A stretch of DNA of 64,000 bases from an uncultured Desulfobacter sp. (GTDB lineage Bacteria; Desulfobacterota; Desulfobacteria; Desulfobacterales; Desulfobacteraceae). The stretch covers positions 1,178,001-1,242,000 of the forward strand of contig NZ_OY762229.1 in assembly GCF_963665355.1 (NCBI RefSeq), read 5' to 3'. This document shows positions 1 to 8,933 of the stretch, piece by piece. The notes below the pieces were generated by a model, which was not told the origin of the DNA, did no database searches, and was given only the letters and a program-made list of their open reading frames with translations. Each line of letters begins with the position of its first letter. Within the stretch, counting starts at the first letter, position 1. Both the position numbers and the translations under genes were made by a program.

Positions 1-735
1 GTTTTCACCAGGGCTTGCCTCTCGTTTCATGCCAAAAGAGCTGCCCTGGGATGACAGGGTGATGTTCATGACTGTATCTGCTATCCGGGGTACGTCGAAA
101 AATATTGCATCAAGGCTGATCGCCGCTTCAAAAACCAGGGTATGGTGGCCTTCATCTGCCAGGCCAAGGGCGATGCCTGTGGCCCGGGCCTCGTTCATGG
201 ACATGATCACGGGTCCCGAAGAGAAGGGATAGGTGACCGTCACAGCGTCAGGCAGCCTGACATCCGGCATGGGCGCTGGTGGGTTATCCTGGGCTGTGGC
301 AGACGGATCCGGTGTCCCGGGATTCTTGGCACCCTCTTGATCCGGACCGGAATCTGATTGGCTGCGGAGTCTTAATGGTGTATGGCCTTTGAGCCGGATT
401 AGAAAAGGCTTGGCATCTTTTTCGGTTGTCTTAATGGACAGGATTAAACCGCCCTGGCTAAGCTGCCGGGCTGTTCCGGGATTTTTGACTTGAACCAGCA
501 GACAAATCTGTTCGGCATTGTTGCTGACCCACATTTTTGTGCCTGTATCGGTATTTTTGTACTGCGGGGAAAATTCGGGCCAGTCTGCTTTACTGCCGTC
601 TGCATTGATATTCAGGCTTTGCCATTTCCCTATGACTTTTTCCGGCGGGGTAGGTTTTGGTGAACCTGCACAACCTATAATGAAAAGCACGGCAGCAATT
701 GCTGTTATTTTTTTAAGGAAATTTTTTTTATCCAT
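1..735 (-). CDS. Lipoprotein, CBM9/DOMON-like, 3' end outside window
   Basis: An open frame runs leftwards from an ATG at 735 and leaves the window with no stop, so only the N-terminal 245 or so codons are seen. It begins with a basic N-terminus, a hydrophobic stretch and a lipobox ending I-I-G-C-A-G, so the mature protein should be a lipid-anchored envelope protein, with a Pro/Lys-rich linker next. The following region (W-P-E-F-S-P-Q-Y, then alternating beta-like segments and a proline-rich insert) resembles the carbohydrate-binding/DOMON-like beta sandwiches, but this fold call is weak. The gene lies 32 bp downstream of the dihydrouridine synthase gene on the same strand, so the two may be cotranscribed. 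Ligand and role cannot be told from the sequence. Confidence 0.7.
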   Translation of the reverse strand, partial: MDKKNFLKKITAIAAVLFIIGCAGSPKPTPPEKVIGKWQSLNINADGSKADWPEFSPQYKNTDTGTKMWVSNNAEQICLLVQVKNPGTARQLSQGGLILSIKTTEKDAKPFLIRLKGHTPLRLRSQSDSGPDQEGAKNPGTPDPSATAQDNPPAPMPDVRLPDAVTVTYPFSSGPVIMSMNEARATGIALGLADEGHHTLVFEAAISLDAIFFDVPRIADTVMNITLSSQGSSFGMKREASPGEN

Positions 736-767
736 ACACACTTGGGTATACTCCTTGTGACTTACGT

Positions 768-1835
768 TCAAATAAACAGATTGATATTGGGCAGAAGTAA
801 TGTCTGGGGCGGAGGGTCCATAAGCTGGCGAATGTTGTCACAAAGCTCGTTCATGTTTTCAGCCCGTATCAGTGATTTCAAAATAGAGTTGGAAAATTTG
901 AAATTGGCACAGAAATACGGAGCAAATTTTTTAAACATCTTAAGGGCAAAATGATCTTCGTAATGGGTACTCAACAGTCTTGCCATGTCCAGAGCGGTTT
1001 CCATATAAATGGATGGTTCCGGTCTAAACCCTTTTGTCCACCGGGCAAAAATCCAGGGCTGGGCCACGGCCATCCTGCCGATGGAAAGCCCCTGACACCC
1101 GGTTTCCCGGATCATTCTGATCCCATGTTCGGGTGCAAACAGGTTCCCGTTGCCAAAAACGGGAATGGCGACAGCGTTTTGCACTTTGCCGATCAGTTCC
1201 CATTTTGGTCTTCGGCTTCTTCTGTCCGGAGCCACCCGGGGATGAAAGGTTAAGGCATCTGCCCCGGCATTTTCGAAGGCCCGGGCCATGGTCACAGGAA
1301 AGTTCTGATCATCCCGCCAGCCGGTTCTGAATTTTACAAAAACCGGACATGACACCGACTTTCGGACGGCAGACACAATGTCAACGGCCTTATCAGGTGT
1401 TTTTAAAAGAGCTGCCCCGCACCCTTTTTTACAGATTGCTGCAACAGAACATCCGAAATTTAAGTCCACGCCGAAAAACCCTTCGGCTTCAACGCGTTGG
1501 GCCGCCCGGGCCATGATCTCCGGTTCTGCCCCAAAAATCTGGCATACTGTGTGGTCAAGTTCCTCGGGCCGCCAGGAAAACACATGGGACATTTTAGGAT
1601 TTTCATGGGGAACGGCTTTGGCCGAGCACATTCCCGTGAACAATAGGCCGAATCCTGAGAACCCTGTCACAAGCTGCCTGAACGCAATGTGCCCCAGTCC
1701 TGCCATGGGGGCGAGAACCATCCTGTTGGAAATGGTCCTGCTGCCTATGACAAGGGGCTTAAGCAGGTATTGGGCCAGGTCTGCTGTCGTATTGACGTTA
1801 GGCTCTGCTGTTTTATCAAAATTCAATTGTGTCAT
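768..1835 (-). CDS. dus: tRNA-dihydrouridine synthase family protein
   Basis: A 355-residue FMN enzyme of the Dus family, which reduces uridine to dihydrouridine in tRNA with NADPH. Visible motifs are the FMN-binding N-terminal strand V-L-A-P-M-A-G (about 40-46), the catalytic-cysteine motif D-L-N-F-G-C (Cys129), V-K-F-R-T-G-W, the H-P-R segment, and the C-terminal G-N-G-N and I-G-R-M-A-V-A-Q-P-W-I-F phosphate-binding motifs. Family members usually read N-x-G-C-P and H-G-R; here C-S and H-P-R are found, so it is a divergent DusB-like member and the target uridine cannot be assigned. There is an N-terminal extension of about 25 residues before the core. No clear ribosome binding site precedes the ATG. 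Confidence 0.85.
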   Translation of the reverse strand: MTQLNFDKTAEPNVNTTADLAQYLLKPLVIGSRTISNRMVLAPMAGLGHIAFRQLVTGFSGFGLLFTGMCSAKAVPHENPKMSHVFSWRPEELDHTVCQIFGAEPEIMARAAQRVEAEGFFGVDLNFGCSVAAICKKGCGAALLKTPDKAVDIVSAVRKSVSCPVFVKFRTGWRDDQNFPVTMARAFENAGADALTFHPRVAPDRRSRRPKWELIGKVQNAVAIPVFGNGNLFAPEHGIRMIRETGCQGLSIGRMAVAQPWIFARWTKGFRPEPSIYMETALDMARLLSTHYEDHFALKMFKKFAPYFCANFKFSNSILKSLIRAENMNELCDNIRQLMDPPPQTLLLPNINLFI

Positions 1836-1958
1836 TAAAACCCGCTGTTTAGATCCATTGGCTTCTCATGTGGTCTGCACCTCCTTGATTGTCGTTCAAG
1901 GTATGTTGTATCAATCATGGACTGTTCAAGCAAAGCGCTGTCCATAATGAATTTACCC

Positions 1959-1987
1959 TGGACAAGGTCTGGGAGCTATATTATTTT
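1959..1987 (+). promoter_or_regulatory. Candidate sigma-70 promoter for the Fur-FeoA gene
   Basis: TGGACA at 1959-1964 and TATTTT at 1982-1987 are separated by 17 bp and lie about 105 bp upstream of the Fur-FeoA-FeoA start. No Fur box was recognised nearby. Called by eye only. Confidence 0.35.
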
Positions 1988-2093
1988 ATAAATTTTTACG
2001 GAAGAGTTAAAGAGCTTTTTGTTTGGAGCTGCAAGGCATAGTCCGGGTATGGTCCGGGGCGTGGCATGGCTGTGTTAGGAGGGTTTAAAAAAA

Positions 2094-3065
2094 ATGCCGG
2101 AAAGGCATCAGCAGGAAAAAGAGCAGTTCCGTCGCCTTTTTGGCCGGCGGGGGCTTGATCGCTTTGAGGAGCGGTTTCAGATACTGGAATCTTTTCTGAA
2201 GTTGGAAAGCCATGTAAGTCTCGCCCAGATTGCCGATCAGGTCAGGCAGGATGGCCTGCGTGTGGATGGCGACTTTTTGCGGCAGTGCATGGAGCAGCTT
2301 TGCCGGTTCGGATTTGCCAGCCAGGTGGTGTTTGACCAGGATGATACCATGTTATATGAGCACCGCCACCTTGGGGTGCATCATGATCATATGGTCTGCA
2401 CCAAATGCGGTGAAATTCTTGAGTTCAATGATGATGCCTTGGAAAATCTTCAGGAAAAACTGGCCGCTGAATATGGCTTTTTTATGCTCCAACACAAAAT
2501 GGAGATTTATGGCCTTTGCGGGCAGTGCATGGCCCAACGGGATGATCTGATCCCCCTGTCCAGGGCACGAATCGGAGAAAAGGTTGAGATCGTCAATGTG
2601 GCTGCCGGCAGGAATATGCAGATACGGTTTGCTTCCATGGGACTTCGTACGGGCATTACTGTTGAAATTATTTCCAGTGCCATAGGTGGTCAGATTGTCA
2701 TTGCATCGGATTTCAACCGGTTGATTCTTTGTGCGGGAATGGCTTCCAAAATATGGGTTCGTCCCGAAAAAGGACCCGCAGGGGGATCCAATGACGAAGC
2801 AAAGAATGAAGACCTGCCGTTTGTCAATAAGTCTTTGCCGTTAGTCCGTATACCACCTGGAAAACAGGGCAGTATTACCCGGGTAAACGGCGGACACTTT
2901 CCCCGGCGGCGGCTGGGGAAAATGGGGTTTCAGCAGGGGGTTCTTGTCCGGGTAACCGGCAGCAGTCCCTCTTCAGATTCCATTGAAGTTATGGTACGGG
3001 GGCAACACCTTTCTCTATCACAAAAAGATGCCTCGAGAATTTTGGTGGAAAACATTACGTCGTAA
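2094..3065 (+). CDS. Fur-family regulator fused to two FeoA domains
   Basis: A 323-residue three-part fusion. Residues 1-150 are a Fur-type metalloregulator: a winged-helix part (about 20-90), a H-x-H-H-D-H-rich metal region (95-99) and two Cys pairs, C102-x-x-C105 and C142-x-x-C145, that should bind structural zinc. Residues about 154-223 and 250-320 are each a FeoA (SH3-like) domain, with the typical I-R-F-A-S-M-G-L and R-R-L-G-K-M-G-F signatures. FeoA normally binds the FeoB ferrous-iron transporter, so this protein probably joins iron sensing to Feo control, but no feoB is in the window. An AGGAGG ribosome binding site 10 bp before the ATG fixes the start. It could be a DNA-binding regulator with FeoA as a second metal or partner sensor. 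Confidence 0.85.
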   Translation: MPERHQQEKEQFRRLFGRRGLDRFEERFQILESFLKLESHVSLAQIADQVRQDGLRVDGDFLRQCMEQLCRFGFASQVVFDQDDTMLYEHRHLGVHHDHMVCTKCGEILEFNDDALENLQEKLAAEYGFFMLQHKMEIYGLCGQCMAQRDDLIPLSRARIGEKVEIVNVAAGRNMQIRFASMGLRTGITVEIISSAIGGQIVIASDFNRLILCAGMASKIWVRPEKGPAGGSNDEAKNEDLPFVNKSLPLVRIPPGKQGSITRVNGGHFPRRRLGKMGFQQGVLVRVTGSSPSSDSIEVMVRGQHLSLSQKDASRILVENITS

Positions 3066-3265
3066 ATTTGGGTTAACCGCCTTCAGGATAAGGCAAAAAC
3101 CAAGATTTATGTTCTGGGATCCACATGAGTCCTTCGAATCTGACATTAAGCCTTGGGCGAGGGACATACGGTAGTTCCGGGATGTCACAAGACCTTGCAT
3201 GCCAAGGTGCTTTTCTGTTATACCGGGTACGATATAATTGAAACTGGAAGTGACCGGAGATATTT

Positions 3266-3721
3266 ATGGATCGTATAAGAAGGGGATGTATTCTATTCAT
3301 TTCAACTTGTTGTCTTTTTATTGCTCTTGATGCCAGCATTGTTTTAGCCTCGGAACGGCTATCGGTAAAAACTGTAGTTGCCAATTTGAGAAACGGGGCT
3401 GGAACCAAATATAAGGTGCTGTGGCAGGTAGAGAAATATCACCCTTTTCTTGTGATCAATAAAAAACAGGATTGGTACGAGGTAAAGGATTTTGAGGGCG
3501 ATACGGCCTGGATTCATAGAACCCTGCTGGGAAATACGGATACGGTAATTTCCATAAAATCACAATGTAATGTTCGTACAAAACCGGATACATCAAGTGA
3601 CATTATACTAAGAGTTGAACGCGGTGTCCCGTTTAAGGTGCTTGCCCACCAAGGGGACTGGATTAAGATTGAACATGCTGACGGCGAAGTCGGCTGGATA
3701 TTTAAAAATTTGGTGTGGTAA
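3266..3721 (+). CDS. Exported protein with two bacterial SH3 domains
   Basis: 151 residues. A signal peptide (about 1-28, ending V-L-A-S) is followed by two SH3b repeats: about 32-85 (V-A-N-L-R-N-G-A-G-T-K-Y ... W-Y-E-V) and about 92-151 (C-N-V-R-T-K-P-D-T ... W-I-K-I ... G-W-I-F). The R-x-G/K-P-x-T-x-Y/S repeats are typical of SH3_3 domains that bind peptidoglycan or peptides in the periplasm. No enzymatic domain is present, so it is likely an envelope adaptor. It has a GGAG ribosome binding site and lies 35 bp before the TPR gene, probably in the same transcript. Confidence 0.8.
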   Translation: MDRIRRGCILFISTCCLFIALDASIVLASERLSVKTVVANLRNGAGTKYKVLWQVEKYHPFLVINKKQDWYEVKDFEGDTAWIHRTLLGNTDTVISIKSQCNVRTKPDTSSDIILRVERGVPFKVLAHQGDWIKIEHADGEVGWIFKNLVW

Positions 3722-3756
3722 CCAGGTAATCAATAATTTTAATAAGGTAACACTTC

Positions 3757-4452
3757 ATGGCAAATCAAGGTGTATCAAATGAGCGGAAAAGAGAACTGGA
3801 ACAGATGGATCCTTTCCAGGAAGCTCTTGCCAAATCAATTAAATGGGCTAAAGCCCACAAAAAACAGTTGATGATTTCGATCGGTGCTCTGGTTGGGGTG
3901 GTGGTTGTGTTTTCTGCAATTATGTTTAGTTTTAAACAGTCTGAAATCAAGGCCTCTGAACTTGCTGCAACAGCCTATGAAAAATATGAAAAACAATTTT
4001 CCTTAAACCAGGATGCCCGGAAAGGATATGATGCAGTCAAAGGTGATTTTCAAACGCTCCTTAGTGAATATCCCAACACAAGTGCCGGGCGCATGGCATT
4101 GATCAATTTCGGAAAAATATGTTTTGAGGCCAAGGCGTATGATCAGGCCTTTGATCTCTACTCTCGGGCTCTGCCTGTACTGGGGGATAAGACAGGCGTG
4201 AAAAATTTTTTGCTTTGTACCCTGGGAACTATCTGTGAATTGAAAAATGATCCGGAACAGGGAAAGTCCTATTATATTCGTGTGGAAGAGAGCTCATCCA
4301 ATCTTCTAAAAGATGATGCCCGGTTTGCACTGGCCCTGATTTATGAGAGTCTCAATGATTCAGATGCCAGTCGTAGAATGTATGAAAAAATTGCCGAAAG
4401 CCAGGGTTCGTCCATGTATAAAGACATAGCCCAGGCCCAAATATCTAAATAG
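3757..4452 (+). CDS. Membrane-anchored tetratricopeptide-repeat protein
   Basis: 231 residues with a cytoplasmic N-terminus of about 35 residues, one transmembrane helix (about 38-60, I-S-I-G-A-L-V-G-V-V-V-V-F-S-A) and an extracytoplasmic helical region. TPR-like helix pairs are visible at about 105-220 (Y-P-N-T-S-A-G-R-M-A, A-K-A-Y-D-Q-A-F-D-L-Y-S-R-A-L, Y-E-S-L-N-D-S-D-A-S-R-R-M-Y). The layout is like the YfgM/TPR_21 family, which helps with folding or complex assembly at the inner membrane; that match is by architecture only. It is the last gene before the terminator at 4476-4508. Confidence 0.75.
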   Translation: MANQGVSNERKRELEQMDPFQEALAKSIKWAKAHKKQLMISIGALVGVVVVFSAIMFSFKQSEIKASELAATAYEKYEKQFSLNQDARKGYDAVKGDFQTLLSEYPNTSAGRMALINFGKICFEAKAYDQAFDLYSRALPVLGDKTGVKNFLLCTLGTICELKNDPEQGKSYYIRVEESSSNLLKDDARFALALIYESLNDSDASRRMYEKIAESQGSSMYKDIAQAQISK

Positions 4453-4475
4453 CGTTTTACACAATGATACAAACT

Positions 4476-4508
4476 AAAAAAGGCTGCCTGGGCGGGGCAG
4501 CCTTTTTT
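4476..4508 (+). terminator. Rho-independent terminator
   Basis: An 8-bp stem AGGCTGCC/GGCAGCCT (4481-4488 and 4496-4503) with a 7-nt loop is followed by a T run and preceded by an A run, 24 bp after the TPR gene stop. It can work in both directions. Confidence 0.9.
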
Positions 4509-4683
4509 AGAAAAGGAAAAAAAGATGAAAAAACTAACCGTGGTTAGTGAAAATTATTAAATGCAAAATGCTCGCCACTTCAGTGTAAATCCATCGATAA
4601 TTTTCTAATTTACTTAAATTTAAAGATAAATTTTAAGAGATTCCCTCTAATGAGATAACGGCTTATGTCGCGATGATACGCTG

Positions 4684-4780
4684 AAGTTCAAAATTTTGAA
4701 CTTTTAATGTTTCATTTTTTGAAAAGAGGATGTCATTCCCAAATAATGATCTTTTCCAGGGTTCAAAATTTTGAACCCTG
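4684..4780. repeat. Pair of perfect palindromes with core GTTCAAAATTTTGAAC
   Basis: Two perfect inverted repeats, 20 bp (4684-4703) and 24 bp (4757-4780), share the 16-bp core GTTCAAAATTTTGAAC. Their centres are 75 bp apart. They lie between convergent genes, downstream of the terminator at 4476-4508 and about 30 bp from the stop codon of the sigma-54 regulator gene. They could be operators, RNA hairpins ending the minus-strand transcript, or mobile-repeat units. The rest of 4453-4811 holds no gene. Confidence 0.75.
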
Positions 4781-4811
4781 TTTGGCCCCCGGTTTGATAT
4801 CAGCTGTCATT

Positions 4812-6191
4812 TTAATTTAATTCCTTATCCAGATTAAATTTTTTCAATTTCTGATTTAATCCGCTTTTTCCGATACCAAGAATTTGTGCCGCTTTGGTCT
4901 GGACATTGCCCGCCATTTTCATTGCCCGCAGGATCATTCTTTTTTCGACAGCGGCAAGAGTTTCCGAAAGCCCTACACCATCAGGGATGCCGTCAAGCTG
5001 AAGTGTGCCGGATGTCGGATTCCGGATCTGGGCCGGCAGGTCTGACACCGTGATTATACTGCCCGGAGCCAGGATAACAGCCCGCTCAATGACATTTTCC
5101 AGCTCTCTGACATTGCCCTTCCACTCATAATCACACAGTCGCTGGACCGCTTCTTTATCAATATTTGTAACAACCCCGGCAGCCTCCGGACCCTGGGTAT
5201 ATTTTTCAATAAAATGATTGATCAACAAAGGAATGTCCTCCAACCGGTCTCGCAGGGGAGGGATGTTGGCTTTGACAACGTTGAGGCGATAGTACAGATC
5301 TTCCCTGAAATTTCCTTTTTTAACTTCATTTTCCAGGATTTTATTGGTGGCAGCAATGAGCCTGAAGTCCACAGGCAGGCTTACGGTTCCGCCAACCCGC
5401 TCCACGGTACGTTCCTGTAAGACCCGCAACAGTTTCACCTGAAGCGGCATGGTCAACTCTCCGATTTCATCCAGGAAAAGGGTGCCTTTATCCGCCAATT
5501 CAAATCGGCCTTTTTTTAACCCTGCCGCTCCGGTAAACGCCCCTTTTTCATGTCCGAAAAGTTCGCTTTCCATAAGAGATTCGGCAAAAGCAGAACAGTT
5601 CACTGCAACCAGGGAATGATCCTTACGCATGCTGTTGTAGTGAATCGATTTGGCCACAAGCTCCTTTCCGGTGCCGCTTTCACCTTCAATAAGCACCGAG
5701 GCACTAGTCGGGGCGACTTTTTTAATTATTTCGTACAGCGCCTGCATGGGTTTGCTTTTTCCAATGATGTTGTCAAACTGGTACCGGGACTGAATTGCAT
5801 CCTTAAGGCGCGTGTTCTCCCGGACAATTTTGGAGATGGACAGGGCTTTGGCAATGTGGGCAATGAGCGCTTCATTTTCAAAAGGTTTTACAATATAGGT
5901 GTAAGCGCCTTTGTGCATGGCCTCCACAGCCATTTCCACGCTGCCGAATGCCGTCATGATGATCACCGGTAGATCCGGTTTTCTCTGTTTGGCCTTTTCC
6001 AGAAGGTCAATACCAGACATGCCCGGCATTTTGACATCGGATAAGACCAGGTCAATGGGCTGGGTATTTATAATATCCAGGGCCTCCATCCCGCTTGATG
6101 CGGTGAATGGTGTATATCCTTCTTCGGATAGAACTTCCCCAATAATCATCGGGTAATGTTTTTCGTCATCCACAATCAATATATTTTCCAT
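4812..6191 (-). CDS. Sigma-54-dependent response regulator (NtrC family)
   Basis: 459 residues in the standard order: receiver domain (acidic pair D8/D9, phospho-acceptor D52 in S-D-V-K-M-P-G), AAA+ sigma-54 interaction domain (Walker A G-E-S-G-T-G-K-E, complete GAFTGA loop, Walker B G-T-L-F-L-D-E-I-G) and a C-terminal Fis-type helix-turn-helix (T-K-A-A-Q-I-L-G-I-G). It should activate sigma-54 promoters when phosphorylated by the histidine kinase encoded just upstream (18 bp gap). GGGAG lies 5 bp before the ATG. It is divergent from pilM, so control of pili (PilR-like) is possible, but the partner kinase does not look like PilS and the targets are unknown. Confidence 0.93.
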   Translation of the reverse strand: MENILIVDDEKHYPMIIGEVLSEEGYTPFTASSGMEALDIINTQPIDLVLSDVKMPGMSGIDLLEKAKQRKPDLPVIIMTAFGSVEMAVEAMHKGAYTYIVKPFENEALIAHIAKALSISKIVRENTRLKDAIQSRYQFDNIIGKSKPMQALYEIIKKVAPTSASVLIEGESGTGKELVAKSIHYNSMRKDHSLVAVNCSAFAESLMESELFGHEKGAFTGAAGLKKGRFELADKGTLFLDEIGELTMPLQVKLLRVLQERTVERVGGTVSLPVDFRLIAATNKILENEVKKGNFREDLYYRLNVVKANIPPLRDRLEDIPLLINHFIEKYTQGPEAAGVVTNIDKEAVQRLCDYEWKGNVRELENVIERAVILAPGSIITVSDLPAQIRNPTSGTLQLDGIPDGVGLSETLAAVEKRMILRAMKMAGNVQTKAAQILGIGKSGLNQKLKKFNLDKELN

Positions 6192-6209
6192 TATAACTCC
6201 CGGATATTT

Positions 6210-7643
6210 TTACGGCGCTGAGGGCAGGCGTATCTCCACGCAAGCCCCGCAGGGTTCGGCATTGGTTATACGAATCTGACCCTGGTGTGCCTGAATGATG
6301 TTTTTTATAATACCAAGACCTAAACCGGTCCCCATTTCTTTGGTTGTGAAAAAGGGGGTCCATATTTTTTTCAGCAGATCTTCGTCGATGCCCGGGCCTG
6401 TGTCCGTGAAACTGGTATAAACAAACCCGGGCTCTTGCCATGTGGCAATGGTGATGCATCCATCTTTATGGTCCATGGCCTGAAATGCATTGAGAAAAAT
6501 ATTTAAAAATGCCTGGTAGAGCATGGCAGGGTCACCAAGAATATCCGGCAAGTTATCCTGGTACTTCCGGATGATCCTGTCCACTTGATGTTCGCTGGAA
6601 GATGATAGGAAAGTGATATTTTTTTCTAGGATATCTTCCAGGCGGCAGGGCCTTAAATCTGCAATTTTAGGTTTTGCAAAATCAAGGAAATCTGTGATGA
6701 TGCGCTCCAGGCGAGTGGATTCTTCCACAATAATTCCAGGAATATTGCTGGACGGGTCCAGTTTAGCCATCTTTTTTTGCATCAGCTGAGCAGAGCTTTT
6801 TATGATGCCTAACGGGTTGCGAATTTCGTGTGACACACCGGCAGTCATTTCACCGATTGCGGACAGGTGCTCGGCCCTGCGCAGTTTTTCTTCAAGCTTG
6901 AGCCGCTCTTCAGCTCTTTGCTTAATAATATTTTCTCCATGTTTCACCACAAACCTTAGAACAAGAAAAAGAAGCCCCATGATAATGGCGCAACTGACGA
7001 CAATCAATCCCTGGAGTTTAAATACCTGTTGGTATTCATCCGATACATCCCTGATAATCTCGACAACACCGATTACCATTTTGTCTTTGTCCCGGGTAAG
7101 TTGAACTTCCTGGGTTAAGGGGGCAAAGGTAACAATTTTTGTCTCTTTGGGAAACCAGAAAGTGAGTTCAATCCAGTTTCCCTGTTGAACCAGCTTGGAG
7201 GAGACTTCGTTTTTCATGGCTTTTTCATAGTGAACACCACCGGCATTTTTCTGGCCGACCCTTGTCTTATCCAGGCTGTAGGCGATAACATTGTCCGTTG
7301 CATAAATATTAACCATTTCCACATGAAAACTATGCAGAGTACTTTTGACAACTGTGTCAAGAAGCTGATATTGGCCTTGGTTTCGCAGTTTTATTTCGCC
7401 CTGTTTAAAAACCACGGGCCAGACAAATCTCAGAAATATCTGGTGATTGAGGTTTTCCACGAGAAGCCGGTTATACTCTCTGCTTTTTTCAAGTAGGATT
7501 TTTCTTACCCAGTGGGCATTCAAAGCGGCTATAACAATGGTGGCCGAAAGCATAACAACAAGGCTTGAAACAGTGAAGGCTTTAACTAGGACAAAAGGCC
7601 GGGTGCCCGAATTTTCACTCTCTTTGTGTTGATTTTTTTTCAC
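6210..7643 (-). CDS. Membrane sensor histidine kinase
   Basis: 477 residues. A first transmembrane helix (about 25-47), a periplasmic sensor region of about 180 residues, and a second helix (about 228-248) are followed by a short coiled coil, a HisKA domain with H-box S-H-E-I-R-N-P-L (about 274-281) and an HATPase domain with D-T-G-P-G-I and G-T-G-L-G-L-G-I. It should autophosphorylate and signal to the sigma-54 regulator encoded 18 bp downstream. The sensor region matches no domain that I can name. The start is a GTG at 7643; an overlapping ATG at 7645 is followed at once by an out-of-frame stop. The ribosome binding site is weak. Confidence 0.9.
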   Translation of the reverse strand: MKKNQHKESENSGTRPFVLVKAFTVSSLVVMLSATIVIAALNAHWVRKILLEKSREYNRLLVENLNHQIFLRFVWPVVFKQGEIKLRNQGQYQLLDTVVKSTLHSFHVEMVNIYATDNVIAYSLDKTRVGQKNAGGVHYEKAMKNEVSSKLVQQGNWIELTFWFPKETKIVTFAPLTQEVQLTRDKDKMVIGVVEIIRDVSDEYQQVFKLQGLIVVSCAIIMGLLFLVLRFVVKHGENIIKQRAEERLKLEEKLRRAEHLSAIGEMTAGVSHEIRNPLGIIKSSAQLMQKKMAKLDPSSNIPGIIVEESTRLERIITDFLDFAKPKIADLRPCRLEDILEKNITFLSSSSEHQVDRIIRKYQDNLPDILGDPAMLYQAFLNIFLNAFQAMDHKDGCITIATWQEPGFVYTSFTDTGPGIDEDLLKKIWTPFFTTKEMGTGLGLGIIKNIIQAHQGQIRITNAEPCGACVEIRLPSAP

Positions 7644-7874
7644 ATTAACCCATCTTTTTATATCTATATTGTGAAAAAAAATTCATATTTCGTTTGGCTT
7701 TTAATTTGACAAATACTTTTTTTATTTGCTATTCAACTTGTTAAACAGTTTGATTCCGCTTGACTTTATGTGTATTACATATCAAATATATAGTCATAAT
7801 AGTCTTGGATATCAATACATAATTATTTGCGCTCTTCAGCTCAGGCCCTTTGCGATAGCCACAATTGAGGATAG

Positions 7875-8933
7875 ATGCGTATGAAATTCGGAAAAAAAAA
7901 TCATCTTGTAGGTTTGGATATTGGCGCTGCTTTTGTTAAGGTGGCCGAACTAAAGACGACAAAGAAAGGTCGTCAGCTTCATAAATTCGGCATCGCAAAA
8001 GTTCCGGAAGGCATGGTTGAGGACGGTCGGATTGCCGATATGGAGGGGTTGGCCGAAATTATTCGTTCATTGTTTAAAGCCCAGAATATCAAGGAAAAAA
8101 ATGTAGCTCTTTCCACCGGCGGCCACTCCGTTGTCATCAAGACCATCAGTACATCAAAGGTGGCTGATGACGCACTGCATAAAAATATCCGGGCAGAAGC
8201 CGAACAATATATCCCCTACGATATAGATGACGTCAATATCGATTACCAGATTTTAGGAGACAGCGAGTACTCTTCAGAGCAGATGAATGTGCTTCTTGTC
8301 GCGGTGAAGCAGGATCTGGTGGACGAATATGTCGAACTGATCCATATGGCGGGCCTTAATCCCGTTATTATTGATGTGGATACGTTTGCCCTTCAGAATA
8401 TTTACGAAACTCTTCCTGATGTTGATCATGGATGCATAACCCTGCTGCTTGATGTGGGGGCTTCCAAGACAAGTGTGAATATACTTCAAAACAAGAACTC
8501 CATGATGATGCGCGACATGACCAACGGATGCTATCAGTTGGTTTCTGTTATCAGTGAACGGCTTGGGCTTGACCGGGAAAAGGCATTGCAGATTGTCATG
8601 GGCGAGATAGATTCTCCGGAATCTGCACAGGAGCTGGAGGCAGTTTATGAAATGGTTGTGGGCAACTGGTGTGCAGATATCTGTCAGGTTGTTTATACTT
8701 TCGAGTCAGGCCCCGGTAATGCCGGGGTGGAAAAGATTATTGTCAGCGGTGGAGGCGGCTTCATTGACCTGCTGGCCGAAAAATTAACTGCAGAGCTGAA
8801 AGTAACGGTATCAAAGATTAATCCCTTTGCCGGCCTGATCAGCGACTCCAAAGAACTTGGCGATCTGGAAGCGTACCAGCTTCTGGCCCCCATTGCACTG
8901 GGGCTTGCCTCCAGACGGGTGAATGATAAATGA
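7875..8933 (+). CDS. pilM: Type IV pilus assembly protein PilM
   Basis: 352 residues of the actin-like ATPase fold. PilM sits on the cytoplasmic face of the inner membrane and binds the PilN N-terminus, linking the PilNOP platform to the motor ATPases. Visible are the phosphate-1 motif L-V-G-L-D-I-G (11-17), the A-E-Q-Y-I-P-Y-D segment typical of PilM, the second phosphate motif L-L-L-D-V-G-A-S-K-T and the adenosine motif I-V-S-G-G-G-G. It is the first gene of pilMNOPQ. An alternative in-frame ATG is two codons later. Its stop overlaps the pilN start (ATGA). Confidence 0.95.
   Translation: MRMKFGKKNHLVGLDIGAAFVKVAELKTTKKGRQLHKFGIAKVPEGMVEDGRIADMEGLAEIIRSLFKAQNIKEKNVALSTGGHSVVIKTISTSKVADDALHKNIRAEAEQYIPYDIDDVNIDYQILGDSEYSSEQMNVLLVAVKQDLVDEYVELIHMAGLNPVIIDVDTFALQNIYETLPDVDHGCITLLLDVGASKTSVNILQNKNSMMMRDMTNGCYQLVSVISERLGLDREKALQIVMGEIDSPESAQELEAVYEMVVGNWCADICQVVYTFESGPGNAGVEKIIVSGGGGFIDLLAEKLTAELKVTVSKINPFAGLISDSKELGDLEAYQLLAPIALGLASRRVNDK

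Noticed and set aside
7706-7734. TTGACA upstream of pilM as a promoter
   Set aside because: No acceptable -10 box lies 16-18 bp downstream; several other weak combinations exist in this AT-rich stretch.
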